From Ambrosia x helenae (taxonomy: Eukaryota; Streptophyta; Magnoliopsida; Asterales; Asteraceae): 64,000 bases of DNA. Positions 47,143-59,476 of the stretch are shown here, in pieces; within the stretch, counting starts at the first letter, position 1, and each line of letters opens with the position of its first letter. The translations under genes were made by a program, and so were the position numbers. The DNA is taken from positions 83,532,555 to 83,596,554 of the forward strand of contig CM061232.1 in NCBI GenBank assembly GCA_030844895.1. Direction: 5' to 3'. The notes below the pieces were generated by a model. The model worked only from the letters and a program-made list of their open reading frames with translations, was not told the DNA's origin and searched no databases.

Positions 47143-48870
47143 TGATGTATTGTAAAATACATCTATTTCCAGTGTAAATTTTGTATAGTTTTCGAGTCGT
47201 TTATATAGTGTTTTTATTAGTTTTAGGCTTGTACCGGTCTATTTTATTTAGTATAGGTTTTTATAGATTGTTATTAGTTTGGATCTTTTTATTAGTATTT
47301 TATTTGTTTATTTTATATTTTGTAGGTGTTCATGGACGTTAGAGTGTAAACGAGCAACTTTGGTTGAGTCAAGAACACCCGAGTCAAGAGCACAGATTTA
47401 TAATGCTAAATAGTAATAATAATAACAAAATGAAAACTACATGTGACATTCTCACTTTCACGTGAAAAAGGGCCGAGGCCCAGTAATTACTTTTGAGGGT
47501 TATTAATTTTTTAGAAGAAGGCGGCGGAAAAAAAAAAAGAAATCGTGGGGAGGAAGCATAACATCGGGATTATTATAAAGAAGGCACTAGCGACAATATT
47601 TAGAGAGGACATCGAAGGAAGCAGCGGCGAAAAATATTAGAAAGGAGAGCACCACGGTAGCCACAAAATATTATTTGAAGGGTGAAGCACTGGTGCGAGC
47701 ACGGGTTGTTTCTACTTTAATTATTTATCTATTCATACCCGTAGTGAACACCATGAATTTAACTGACTTTTATTGTTTTGATTTTATCATGCCTTTTATT
47801 GGCTAGACTTTTGTTACTACTTAGGTTTTGATGAATACTCATGATTGATTGATTTATTGTTTCTATGGTTTCTTGGAACTTTGACTATGGGTTGATGATT
47901 TAGTAAAGATTTTGATTATTTTTGATCTGGTGTATATGCGTACCTAGTTTTGTTTAATTAATATTTATTTACTTCACATGCGTTTTTGTGAATGTCTTTC
48001 ATGTATGAATGCGTGTTAGGTTGTGGACTGCGTGTTAGCAACTAGTTTATGGTAAATTGCTAGTGTTTTCCATAGGAGTGGTTTTTGTTAATTGGGTAGT
48101 TCTAGGGATTCTTCCAATTCCAATAGCTGTAAGGTGCGGGATTGTCGATATGTCTAGGGTGTTAAATAGCTAGATCTAGATGCTTTGTAAGAAGATCTTC
48201 CTAGTTTCCTTACCACTTCTTGTGTATCGAGTCAGGTCAGGTTTTCTATAGTTACCCATTGCAGTCTTAGTGTAGTGAGGCTTTCGCGCTGTAAGGCAGA
48301 CTGTCTAGCGGGTACTTTATCATCAGAGTAGGTAAGCCTGTAAGGGTAACCTCTCAATCGGTAGTTTAACGGCTTATAGGTAACCTTAGGTTTCTCCTTG
48401 AGAAGGGTCGAGGGTCCCCTAGTTTATCATGTAAGTTTAGTATTTGAAGATCCCGGTTCCATAGCTAGTTCCGTAACCATAGAAGTTCGTCAGTCATGAG
48501 TAGGATTCTAACCTAGGTAGTACCTTCACCATCATTTGAATTAAGCTCAGCTCAGTTCTCGTTTTTAATTCAGTTTAGTTAATTTTAGTTAATCTTTATT
48601 TTATTGCATTTTAGTTTGTTAGAAAACCCCCTTAAAACAACAAAACATTATTTAGTCAATTTGTAGATAAGTAATCGAGTCTAGTTTATGTTTTCTAGTA
48701 GAGTCTTGTGGGTTCGATACTTAGACTTACTTTAGCTGTACTGCACTGACCGGTACACTTGCCGGTTGTGTGGTTTAGGTTTAGAGAGTCTTAGGTTATA
48801 AATTTAAAACTTAGAGTGTCTAGTTTAGGTTAATTTAGTTAGTTTTTACTAAACCACTTTGAGCACATCA
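47143..48870. mobile_element. Solo LTR, probably Gypsy (Tat/Athila-like), 1728 bp
   Basis: Begins TGATGTATTG, ends GAGCACATCA, with duplication GTTTG at 47138-47142 and 48871-48875. The empty site is preserved in copy 2 (around 55628), which proves the insertion came after the tandem duplication. There is no coding region. Confidence 0.9.
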
Positions 48871-50245
48871 GTTTGCAAAAGTGGTTTCTTTAATCCTTTT
48901 TGTCCTTACATGGGGAACCCTCTAAATAGTAAATGGAATTCTACTAATGAGAAACAGATAATATATCCTTGCTTTGATTATCTTTATATATTTACATTTC
49001 TTGTCTTTTAATATCTCCAAGTCACTTCCCTAACTTCGATGATTCTTAAAGGCACTACTCCATAAATACTATTGACAACTTAAATATTTAGTGATCAAGT
49101 AAATATAAGTTTGGTGTAGTGATTAAATGGCTTAATAATTTCATCCCTTAACCCCCAAGACTTCTGAGTGATAACCTTAACAAAGGTGGAACATATTCCT
49201 AAAGGTGTTTAATCTGAAGATCACTATTGCACCCGTAGGGAATCCGTCATTTGCCAAGAAAACCACTCACACATCTTGTGTGATACCATAAACTTGTGAC
49301 CCAGATCTGGTCCACTTCAAAAACCTTTGCTTGGAATCTAGTTTGGATATTGGAAACCCGAAGGATCTGTCTCACTACCGGTTTCCTAGCCTTGGATCAA
49401 GCTTAGTGCTACCAGATGTAGTACGAACCCCGTGATAGTTTTTAGATAAGTTAAGTTTTGGTTGATTTTAAGAATCGTTACGTTAACCACTAATTAAACA
49501 TGTCACAAAAGATAAGCAAGCAAGAACTAGCTAAAAAGATAAACACATCAAGTAACTAAATATAATCTACTAATAATATATAAAGTCTAACGAATCGAAT
49601 AGGTATGGAGATTAATGAATGGATACAACCATCTAATGATAACAACGTAAGAACATAAAGTTATTCCAATCATAAACCAGCTTCCAACCACCTTGATCCT
49701 ATGCGTATGAAGTGATCCTCACAACCCTCTACGTATTGCATTTAAACTACTCCTACGGTGCCATTCTTGATCGAGAACTCAAGTTAGGAAGGCTCCTAAC
49801 CTTGGAGAGTGTTTTGTTGGACCTAAGGCCTCCTATGAGACCCCAAGAAGGGTTAAAATAGGCACACAAATGGCTACATTGAAGCTGCTAGTTATAGACA
49901 AACATCAGGCTGAGCACGACCGTGCTTATGAGGTGGCACGGTCGTGCATGCAGCTACACATACGTTCTTTTACTGCAGGGAAGAGTCTGTCTGTACGAAG
50001 TGCTGAGAATGGCTGTGCGCTCGACCAGGTCATATTTTCTTGTCTCCGAAGCTGGCTACTTTGTCTTCTAAAGTCTACGCCCTTGTACCAATGTGTGTGG
50101 CCGTGCTTGGTCGATCCTGGGCTGATTTTATCGTCATTTTTTTTTTGCCTAGGGAGGTCTTTAAACATCCTTGGAACATGCTTTACATCTCGTGTCCTCA
50201 GAAATTTGCATTTCTTGCTGTTTTTAACCAAAAATTGCTCCTTTT
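48871..50245. other. 1.36 kb unidentified segment of the duplicated unit, copy 1
   Basis: Identical in layout to 55628-57000. It contains GCACGACCGTGC and GGCACGGTCGTGC, an inverted pair that I associate with Athila/Tat LTRs, and otherwise AT-rich sequence. No LTR termini were found. Open frames here are not convincing. It is probably a Gypsy LTR piece that flanked Copia B. Confidence 0.55.
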
Positions 50246-51365
50246 TTACTTCATCAGATGTTTGATCCTTAATTCTGGTAAGCTCAGAGATTGTTCTTTT
50301 AAACTTGTCAGTTTCTCTTTGAAGCTTCTCTTGCAATTGCATATGCTTAATTTTTAAGTTTTCAAATTCAAATGTATGACTAGGGGATATTACCTGTGAA
50401 TCTGGAGATTCATCTTCAGATTCATCATTAGCTGCCATGAGACAGAGGTTGGCCATCTCGTCTTCATCATATGATAGCCATGTATCTTCACCAATTAGTC
50501 CCATCTGTCGCTTTTTAGCTTCTTCAATCTTTCTTTCATGGTAGGCAACATCTCTCAACTGTTTGCTCTTACACTCATTTGAGTAGTGACCTTTTTGTTT
50601 ACATTTGAAACAGGTCACTTCAGCCTTTTCTGTTTTCCTATCCTTGGATCTATCTACCTTATCTTTAAATGCATAGTTTCATGACATTCTATGTTCAAAG
50701 GTTTTGGTAAGAGTTGCAACGGATTCTGTGAAGGCTAGATAGTCTGATCTGAGATCAGATGTTTCTATTTCACATGGTGTTGGAATTATTTGTGAGGAAC
50801 TAGATTCTGGTAGCTGGGTTGAGGAGTATAACGCTATTTGACCACCCTTGTGACCAGAATTTTTAAATATCTCATCTTCCCTAGGGATAAGAATGCAAAA
50901 GAGATCATGGAGGTTCATGTTGTTTAGCTCTAAGGTTGAGGCTAGGGTCATTGTAAGTGTTCTCTACTCTCTAGGTAAATTAAAGCTCCTAAGAACTTAA
51001 CATTCATTTCATCATTTGACTTTGTTACCCCATATTTCTTTAACTCATTCAAGATTTTAGAAAATTTGTTATAAGTTTCAGACAATATTTCATTTAGAAG
51101 ACATTTTTTATATTCATAACTTGAAACATAATTAGTTCTTTTGTTTCTTCTCATCTTTCTTTCTCCTCCTTCACATAAATTTTCCAACTAGTCTCATATT
51201 TCCTTTGCAGATGAACAAACATCTTCATGAGAAAATATATAATTTGGAAGGGTCATTATCATTAACGATTTGGCCCTTTCATAAATTGCCATTGCTTCCT
51301 TGTCCTCTTATCCCCAAAATCTTTTATCCTTAGGGAATTGAGTGGCAAGAATTTCAGGCGTTCTA
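50246..51365 (-). pseudogene. Copia A gag fragment, copy 2
   Basis: Same domains as copy 1: CCHC near 50610, acidic stretch, coiled coil, and YVSSYEYKKCLLNEILSE near 51130. The C-terminus runs into the 1.36 kb segment at about 50245, the duplication junction. Confidence 0.82.
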
Positions 51366-52407
51366 TTAGTTTTGTTCCTGAACTCAGTCTCATTGTCACT
51401 TCAAATGGCTTTGACTGAGAGAGAATATTGTTTCTCTACTTGTAGAATGAAGAACTTAATAATTTAAGTTGCCTCATCCTTGGAAAATAAGAAGATGACA
51501 CATGTAAATCTTGAGTAGTCATCAATGATGACTAACAGTACTTTTTCTTACCAAGGCTCATGATTTTGACTGGCCCAAATAAGTCCACATGGAGTAGTTG
51601 AAGACATGCAGTTGTTTTTTATTCATCAATAGACTTATAGCAGGACTTATGCTGTTTTCCCTTTAGACAGGATACACAATGTTCTTGACACTGGTATACT
51701 TTCAAGGGTAGACCTCTGACCAAGCCCATTTTTGTGACTTTATTTATGGTTTTAAAGTTCACATGGCCAAGTCTCATATGCTAAAGGTCTGTCTCTGAAG
51801 TTGATGCCTTTGAGAAGAAACACACAGTGTTGTTCAGTACTTTGCCCTTTTTAATGTCCACTGCATAGACATTGCCACATCTTTTGGTTATCAACAGAGT
51901 ATGATCTTCAATGATCTTCTCTATCAACTTATGGCCTTCTGGTGATATGAACTTGCATGATGCTTTGGTGAAAAAGGAAGAATATCCTTTATCACACATT
52001 TGTGAAACACTCAGCAAGTTGTACTCAAGGTTTTCAACCAGATTGACCTTGTCAAACTGCATTTTGCCTGAGGGTACATTGTCATATCCTAGCACAAATC
52101 CTTTTGCATTATTCCCAAAGGACACAGATCCTTCTCTTTGACTTATTAAATTGTTGATCAAGTACCTGCATCCAGTCATGTGCATTGAGCCTCCACTATC
52201 AACATACCAAATGCTATTTAGACCTCTGGAGACCCTCTGCACAAAGAGTAGATTAGTTAGATTTAGGAACCCAAGCCAATTTGGCTTTGGGTGTACTCTT
52301 AGGAATAGTAGCAGTTTGTTTTTGACCAGTTTTAGAAATCCATGTCTTTTTGGCAATGGATTTATTGTTGAAAACAATGGTGGGACCTTTTTGAGATTCA
52401 CCATCAA
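51366..52407 (-). pseudogene. Copia B protease to integrase, copy 2
   Basis: Protease DSG (IWYVDSGGSMHMTGC), a full pre-integrase link (HKLIEKIIEDHTLLITKRCG) and the degenerate integrase start. It keeps the 115 bp that copy 1 has lost (51830-51944). Confidence 0.85.
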
Positions 52408-54834
52408 CTTTGGTCATCAGAAGTTTAACCAAATTTATCAAATCTTTAACCTCGGTAGTTTGTGAAACTGCTGATGGCTTAGGGTTAACTTCTGAAAATG
52501 AATTTTGAGAGGAAGACTGTGGTTGACATTTAGTCTTTCTCTGAGAAGAGGTGTTAATTGGTTGCTGTTTGATGGGAAAGAAAGTATTTTCAAAATCGTG
52601 TTTGATTTGTTTTCCCAAAACCATTTGTAAAACTTTCTTGTTGTACCGATTTCCTTTTCTATATCTGCAAAATTCTGTTTTGTGGTTAAATAGACCACAA
52701 ATTCACAAGATTTTGTCTCTCCTTTTAGATTTTCAAGAGTTTTGAAAGGCAAAGTACTGACAATTGTTAAATCTGGAATTTCTTCATCAGTTGTTTTCGG
52801 GGTCTCAACTCCTGATGTAGATGAAACTACTGATGAGCCAATGTCAGTTATTTCAACTTCTGAAGGACTTTCTTTTTTAATTGGAAGAAAGTTCTGATGA
52901 AAAGATGTGCATTCTTTCATATCAGAAGTTTGTTTTTGAACTATTCTACTCCCATCATCAGCAGTTTTTGGAGTAAAATCAGTTGGTGATTCAGTATGAT
53001 TGTACCATATGCTAAACGTAACATTTGATGCAGTTTGTTTGTTAAGCGGCATTTGGTAACCTCTACATGACTCTGCCCAATTTTCACAATCAACCTTGGT
53101 GTCAGCAAGCTCTTTTTTTACCTTTCCTAGGTTTTCTATCATGCTTTTTATTTGTGCTTGAGTTTCAATAGCATTATTAGTCAATTTAGAAATTTCTTTT
53201 GTCTTTGAAGCAAGTTTTCTTTCTAAATCACATTTCATTTGAGTGAATTTTCTTTCAGAGTCATTTGTTTTGCCTTGTAGATGCAGATTGGTCTCTCTTA
53301 TTAAGGCAAATAATTCTTTGCATGATTTTGAGCAAATTTTATAAGAGACTCTTTAGATACCTGAGATAAGACAGCATTAGAGGAGCATCCCTCAAAAGCC
53401 ATTAAGGCAACATTCTTTCTGCCATTATCAGGTTCACCCCAGTTAATGTCAAACATTTTGTTGTCTGCATCTGGACTGCACTCTGTTGTATCAAAAGGAA
53501 GACTGCTCCAGTCAACATACCCATTTGTGAAAAGGCTTTGTTGAGTGGGTTGTTGAGCTGATGGAGGTTTTTGAGCAGCAGGAAGGGAAGTCATCTGTTG
53601 TTGGCTCTGCATTTGATGAGCAGGCATGTGAACATATTGTACTTGTGGCACATATTGGATTTGTGGAGCTTGTGCCTATACAAAATGTGCACTTCCCTGT
53701 GTTCCAAAGTTCCTATTGTAACTAGGGTTTGATTGGTTTCCAAACTGTGATTGGTTAAAGCTAGAGCTTCTACACTCTCTAGCAAAGTGTCCCAACTTCT
53801 GACACTTGTGACATCTTAATTTAGATTTGTCAAAACCAATTTTTGTAGAACTGTTCATTCCTGGAAATTTCCTTCCTGACCTTTTATAAAACATGTTAGT
53901 TTTTATGCTTAAAATGGCCAGTTGGTGTAGTGTATCCATTTCCTCTAGGTCATCACTACTGAATTTTTTTTAAGTCATCCATTATAAAACACATGTTATC
54001 AGTAGTTTGACAGTTTTCATCATTGTCATAAGCTGGATATGACCTTTCTAATGAGATCCTAGCAATTATGTCAATGTATTCACTAGACCCAAAATCATTA
54101 GAATAGGAAGGTGAGTCTTATCCTAAGAGTGTTGTGCTACCTGGAATATAGTCATCAGCAGCTTTTCCAGAGTTTTGTAACTTTTTCTTTTGATTGATTT
54201 CTCTTTCAAAAGTCAGTATTCTCCCATGTAATTTTGTGAGTGAGAGAGAATCAAAATCTGGTCCTGACCTGAAAACTATAGAATAAGTTTCCCATTTTTC
54301 TGCTAAAGACCTTAAAAATCTATGAAGCATAGATGAGTTTGTATAGGTCTGACCATTTAATTCTAACTCTGATATTAATGAAGAGAATCTTTCAAATTGT
54401 TGTGTTAAAGTCTCTCCATTAAAATGAGTAAAAGTTTCATATTGTTGAGCCAGGATTTCTCTAGTGTTGGCTATCACCTCATCAGTTCCTCCAAACAGCT
54501 CTTTGAGGCAATCCCACAGCTCTTTGACACTTTCACAATGTAAAAGCCCAGTATAAATTTCATTTGGGAGATCCATAGCCAACATAGAGACTGCCTTAAC
54601 ATCCAGCTCAAGTTTTAGGAAATCTTCTTCCGTGTAGTCTTTTGGATCTTTAGGTCTTTCTACTTTAGTTTCTGGATCTGTTAATACTAGTTTATGACGT
54701 CCATACATAACAGACTTCCAACATCTAGTATTAGTTTGAGATAAAGTGTATGCCAATCTCCTTTTCCAGATATTATATTCATTTCTGACCAGCATAGGAG
54801 GTTTATTGGCAGATTCAGTGTTATGAGGGTCCAT
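52408..54834 (-). pseudogene. Copia B gag, copy 2
   Basis: Starts at 54834. This copy has the longest intact gag frame (54834-54118, 238 residues) and an unbroken CCHC knuckle (CHKCQKLGHFAREC, about 53815). Linker and coiled coil follow to 52438. Stops remain (54115-54117) and the frame shifts twice. Confidence 0.87.
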
Positions 54835-54975
54835 TTTTAAGAAATAAGATTGATCAATGATTTCTTAAAGTGATGGATTGTTTAAAAAGTGAACTGCAAT
54901 CCTATATTGAATATCAATAAGAGCCTGTGTCTGATTCTCAATTTGTTAGATTGTTATTTGATCAGATGAACCAGT

Positions 54976-54987
54976 GCTCTGATACCA
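54976..54987 (-). other. Primer binding site, copy 2
   Basis: Same GCTCTGATACCA as copy 1. Confidence 0.88.
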
Positions 54988-54989
54988 AT

Positions 54990-55605
54990 TGTTGGATCAG
55001 TTTCTTGTTTTTAACAGGTTCTTATCATGAACACTTGCATATTTAAACTATCAAAGTAATTTGCACAGCGGATTATAAGTTAAGTGTTCAAGTTAAAGAT
55101 GTACTTTTAAACAGTTATAAATACTCCCTCTTGAGTTACGAAACTAAAGTAGTAAGTGAGAATCTAAAGACAGATAATGAATAAAACAGTAAATGCTTCA
55201 TTGATTCTCAGATATATTGGAAATAATAACTACAAAAAGGAATGTCTAAAATAGTGGGATGAACCCATCTATTTATAGACTAAGTGTAAACGTACAAGAG
55301 AAGTATTGAAGCAATATAAAAAGTAGAAATACTACAACAGGCTGTAGCATTTGTACTTGTACAAAAGATCAAAGAATACTAATATTAAACTAAACTACTG
55401 AAGTTCAAAGGCGGCGGGAAGCTTCTATCAAAACATCTGATGAGTGACAAACTAATGATGAGTAGTTTGTCTTTAGCAGTTCTTCTGTTGATTTGTCTGG
55501 TTTAACTTCAAAACTTCTAATTATTACTCTTCAGTACTTGATGCTTTCTTCTTCAGCACTTCGAATCTTGTTCATCAGCAGTTTCCATACTTCACATTTT
55601 TGGCA
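54990..55605 (-). mobile_element. Copia B 5' LTR, copy 2 (616 bp)
   Basis: TGTTGGATCAG to TTTTTGGCA. It continues without a break through the shared flank ATAGAAATTCGACTAAGG into the 1.36 kb segment. Confidence 0.75.
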
Positions 55606-57000
55606 TAATAGAAATTCGACTAAGGTTTGCAAAAGTGGTTTCTTTAATCCTTTTTGTCCTTACATGGGGAACCCTCTAAATAGTAAATGGAATTCTACTA
55701 ATGAGAATCAAATAATATATCCTTGCTTTGATTATCTTTATATATTTAAATTTCTTGTCTTTTAATATCTCCAAGTCACTTCCCTAACTTCGATGATTCT
55801 TAAAGGCACTACTCCATAAATACTATTGACAACTTAAATATTTAGTGATCAAGTAAATATAAGTTTGGTGTAGTGATTAAATGGCTTAATAATTTCATCC
55901 CTTAACCCCCAAGACTTGTGAATGATAACCTTAACAAAGGTGGAACATATTCCTAAAGGTGTGCAATCTGAAGATCACTAGTGCACCCGTAGGGAATCCG
56001 CCATTTGCCAAGAAAACCACTCACACATCTTGTGTGATACCATAAACTTGTGACCTAGATCTGGTCCACTTCAAAAACCTTTGCATGTAATCTAGTTTGG
56101 ATATCAGAAACCCGAAGGATCTGTCTCACTACCGGTTTCCTAGCCTTGGATCTAGTTTAGTGCTACCAGATGTAGTACGAACCCCGTGATAGTTTTTAGA
56201 TAAGTTAAGTTTTGGTTGATTTTAAGAATCGTTACGTTAACCACTAATTAAACATGTCACAAAAGATAAGCAAGCAAGAACTAGCTAAAAAGATAAACAC
56301 ATCAAGTAACTAAATATAATCTACTAAAAATATATAAAGTCTAACGAATCGAATAGGTTTGGAGATTAATGAATGGATACAACCATCTAAAGATAACAAC
56401 ATAAGAACATAAAGATATTACACGCATAAACTAGCTTCCAACCACCTTGATCCTATGCGTATGAAGTGATCCACACAACCCTCTACTTATTGCATGTAAA
56501 CTACTCCTGCGGTGCCATTCTTGATCGAGAACTCAAGTTAGGAAGGCTCCTAACCTTGGAGAGTGTTTTGTTGGACCTAAGGCCTCCTATGAGACCCCAA
56601 GAAGGGTTAAAATAGGCACACAAATGGCTACATTGAAGTTGCTACTTATAGGCAAACATCAAGCTGAGCACGACCGTGCTTATGAGGTGGCACGGTCGTG
56701 CATGCAGCTACACATATGTTCTTTTACTGCAGGGAAGAGTCTGTCTGTATGAAGTGCTGAGCATGGCTGTGCGCCCGACCAGGTGATATTTTCTTGTCTC
56801 CGAAGCTGGCTACTTTGTCTTCTAATGTCTAGGCCCTTGTAGCAATGTGTGTGGCCGTGCTTGGTCGATCCTGGGCTGATTTTATCGTCATTTTTTTTTT
56901 GCCTAGGGAGGTCTTTAGACATCCTTGGAACATGCTTTACATCTCGTGTCCTCGGAAATTTGCATTTCTTGCTGTTTTTAACCTAAAATTGCTCCATTTT
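55606..57000. other. 1.36 kb unidentified segment, copy 2
   Basis: As 48871-50245, preceded by the uninterrupted flank. No gene recognised. Confidence 0.55.
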
Positions 57001-58115
57001 AACTTCATCAGATGTTTGATCCTTAATTCTGGTAAGCTCAGAGATTGTTCTTTTAAACTTGTCAGTTTCTCTTTGAAGCTTATCTTGCAATTGCATATGC
57101 TTAATTTTTAAGTTTTCAAATTCAAATGTATGACTAGGGGATATTACCTGTGAATCTGGAGATTCATCTTCAGATTCATCATTAGCTGCCATGAGACAGA
57201 GGTTGGCCATCTCTTCTTCATCATCTGATAGCCATGTATCTTCACCAATTAGTCCCATCTGTCGCTTTTTAGCTTCTTCAAGCTTTCTTTCAAAGTAGGC
57301 AACATCTCTCAACTGTTTGCTCTTACACTCATTTGAGTAGTGACCTTTTTGTTTACATTTGAAACAGGTCACTTCAGCCTTTTCTGTTTTCCTATCCTTG
57401 GATCTATCTACCTTATCTTTAAATGCATAGTTTCCTGACATTCTATGTTCAAAGGTTTTGGTAAGAGGTGCAATGGCTTCTATGAAGGCTAGATAGTCTG
57501 ATCTGGGATCAGATGTTTCTATTTCACATGGTGTTGGAATTATTTGTGAGGAACTAGATTCTGGTTTCTAGGTTGAGGAATATAATGCTATTTGACCACC
57601 CTTGTGACCAGAATTTTTAAATATCTCATCTTCCCTAGGGATAAGAATGCAAAAGAGATCATGGAGGTTCATGTTGTTTAGCTCTAAGGTTGAGGCTAGG
57701 GTCATTGTAAGTGTTCTCTACTCTCTAGATAAATTAAAGCTCCTAGGAACTTAACATTCATTTCATCATTTGACTTTGTTACCCCATATTTCTTTAACTC
57801 CTTCAAGATTTTAGAAAATCTGTTATAAGTTTCAGACAATATTTCATTTAGAAGACATTTGAAATATTCATAACTTGAAACATAATTAGTTCTTTTCTTT
57901 CTTCTCATTTTTCTCCTCCTTCATATAAATTTTCCAACTGGTCCCATATTTCCTTTGTAGATGAACAAACATCTTCATGAGAAAATATATAATTTGGAAG
58001 GGTCATTATCATTAACGATTTGGCTCCTTCATAAATTTCCATTGATTCCTTGTCCTCTTATCCCCAAAATCTTTTATCCTTAGGGAATTGAGTGGCAAGA
58101 GTTTCAGGTGTTCTA
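57001..58115 (-). pseudogene. Copia A gag fragment, copy 3
   Basis: CCHC knuckle near 57350 and an open 152-residue stretch (57441-56983) that runs a few residues past the duplication junction. The N-terminal part is fused to integrase B. Confidence 0.82.
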
Positions 58116-58345
58116 TTAGTTTTGTTCCTGAACTCTGTCCCATTGTCACTTCTAATGGCTTTGATTGAGGGAGAATATTGTTTTGCTACTTGTAGAATGA
58201 AGAACTTAATAATTTCAGCTGCCTCATCCTTGGATAATAAGAAGAAGACCCATGTAAATCTTGAGTAGTCATCAATGATGACTAAGCAGTACTTCTTCTT
58301 ACCAAGGCTCATGATTTTGACTGGCCCAAATAAGTCCATGATTTT
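58116..58345 (-). pseudogene. Copia B integrase start, copy 3, truncated
   Basis: MDLFGPVKIMSLGKKKYC at 58339, with DDYSRFTW and RSDNGTEFRNKT reading in one open frame (58339-58058) into the gag A sequence RTPETLATQFPKD. The array ends here, at a short repeat of CATGATTTTGACTGGCC (58311-58327 and 58338-58354). Confidence 0.82.
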
Positions 58346-58360
58346 GACTGGCCAAATTAA

Positions 58361-58706
58361 GCATCATAGCCTCTCTCAATAAACTCTGTGTGAAGTTCAT
58401 TTTTCATAAAATAGTCCTTACCTTCCAAGTCGTTTAGGGAGAATGTATTGGATATGGATTATGGGGTTATCTTGATATTTGTATCTCCAATCTTGGACAC
58501 AATGGAATATGGCTTTATTTCTTTTAGTAGATAATCAGCTCTAAGCTGGAATGCTTGCAAAGTATCCACATATATGGGAGCATGAGCGATGAGTATGTGT
58601 AGGTATTTCGATTTGCAGAAAATATTGGTTATGGAAATTAACGGTTATCATCTGTTTTAACCAGGTATGGTAGATAGTTATTGGGGGTTTTACTTGAAGA
58701 TCCATA
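58361..58706 (-). pseudogene. Unclassified retroelement reading frame, N-terminal part
   Basis: The minus strand reads MDLQVKPPITIYHTWLKQM from about 58706, then after a frameshift near 58620 KYLHILIAHAPIYVDTLQAF, and after one stop SLNDLEGKDYFMKNELHTEF, ending near RGYDA. This resembles the start of the large Asteraceae retroelement frames whose later parts lie at 22746-28508 (which contains LQRGYDNDL). A minus-strand CATCTATAAAAC box near 58835 is a likely promoter. Function unknown. Confidence 0.5.
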
Positions 58707-59476
58707 CAGACGACTGAAAGAGATGAAGTGAAATGGATTTACGTCGTATTTTAGAGAGATAACTGCAGTTCTAAAGTGGGAATTCAATTAGACTGTGTAA
58801 CTTCTGTTTGGGTGAAAGAGGAGTTTTATAGATGAAAAGGTAATGTTGGCATGTCCAAACGACGGTTTTTGAGAACTAACGTGGCATTGATGGCAATATC
58901 TGTCCCACATGGTAAACTCTGTTTGGGAAATGTTAATGTTTGATAGTTGTTTGATAGCATTTGTTAAAAAGTCAACATATGTTGGAAAACAGACGATAGA
59001 ATAAACAGGGGATACCTTTCAACATTGGTAGACTTTGGTCAAACAGATGATGATTATATTGAAACAGTGGTTATTTTATCTCAATAGACGTTTAGAAATC
59101 CCTGAGCATATGTTCAGCCAAACACTACAGGATTTTTAAGGATGAAATTTTTATATTTTTGACAGCATTTTAATGTTTTTATTTATGGAAAACTTTTCTA
59201 AATATGTATAACATGTATTGTTAATATAGTGCATCTAATATAGTAGATTTTGTGTAATTGCAATTTGCTTACAAAGTAAACACCACATAGCAAAACATAA
59301 GACAAAATATTTTAAACATACATAATATTTTTTTAGAACCATAAATTAGTATTTGAAGTTAGAGCTCCAGTGACATTACTTAGAAAAATTGATTAGTAGT
59401 ACTTTTTTTAATTTTTTAAAAGGAAAAATAGTTACCACATACAACAATCAAGTGCCATTTTTGTAAATAATAATCT
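58707..59476 (-). other. Leader and LTR-like sequence of the unclassified element
   Basis: Contains the TATA-like box and phrases such as CAACATATGTTGG and GTCAAACAGATGATG in the style of the Copia LTRs here. Boundaries not found. Confidence 0.35.

Larger units (their letters stand above)
39528..58345 (-). mobile_element. Chimeric Copia block with a 6.7 kb tandem duplication
   Basis: The unit on the plus strand is gag A fragment, integrase B to gag B, primer site, LTR B, then a 1.36 kb non-Copia segment. Copy 1 is 41888-50245 (with a solo LTR inside), copy 2 is 50246-57000, and copy 3 is 57001-58345, truncated. Copies are nearly identical base by base. Only copy 1 continues left into the rest of element A, which fixes the original breakpoint near 41888. 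Confidence 0.85.

Noticed and set aside
49870..50265. 131-residue plus-strand frame
   Set aside because: It spans the 1.36 kb segment and runs into antisense gag. No motif, and its equivalent in copy 2 of the segment is broken.
41888..58345. Assembly artefact as the explanation of the tandem copies
   Set aside because: Copies differ by scattered substitutions, a 115 bp deletion and a solo LTR with its own target duplication, so they are not one sequence placed twice. Long reads would still be needed for proof.
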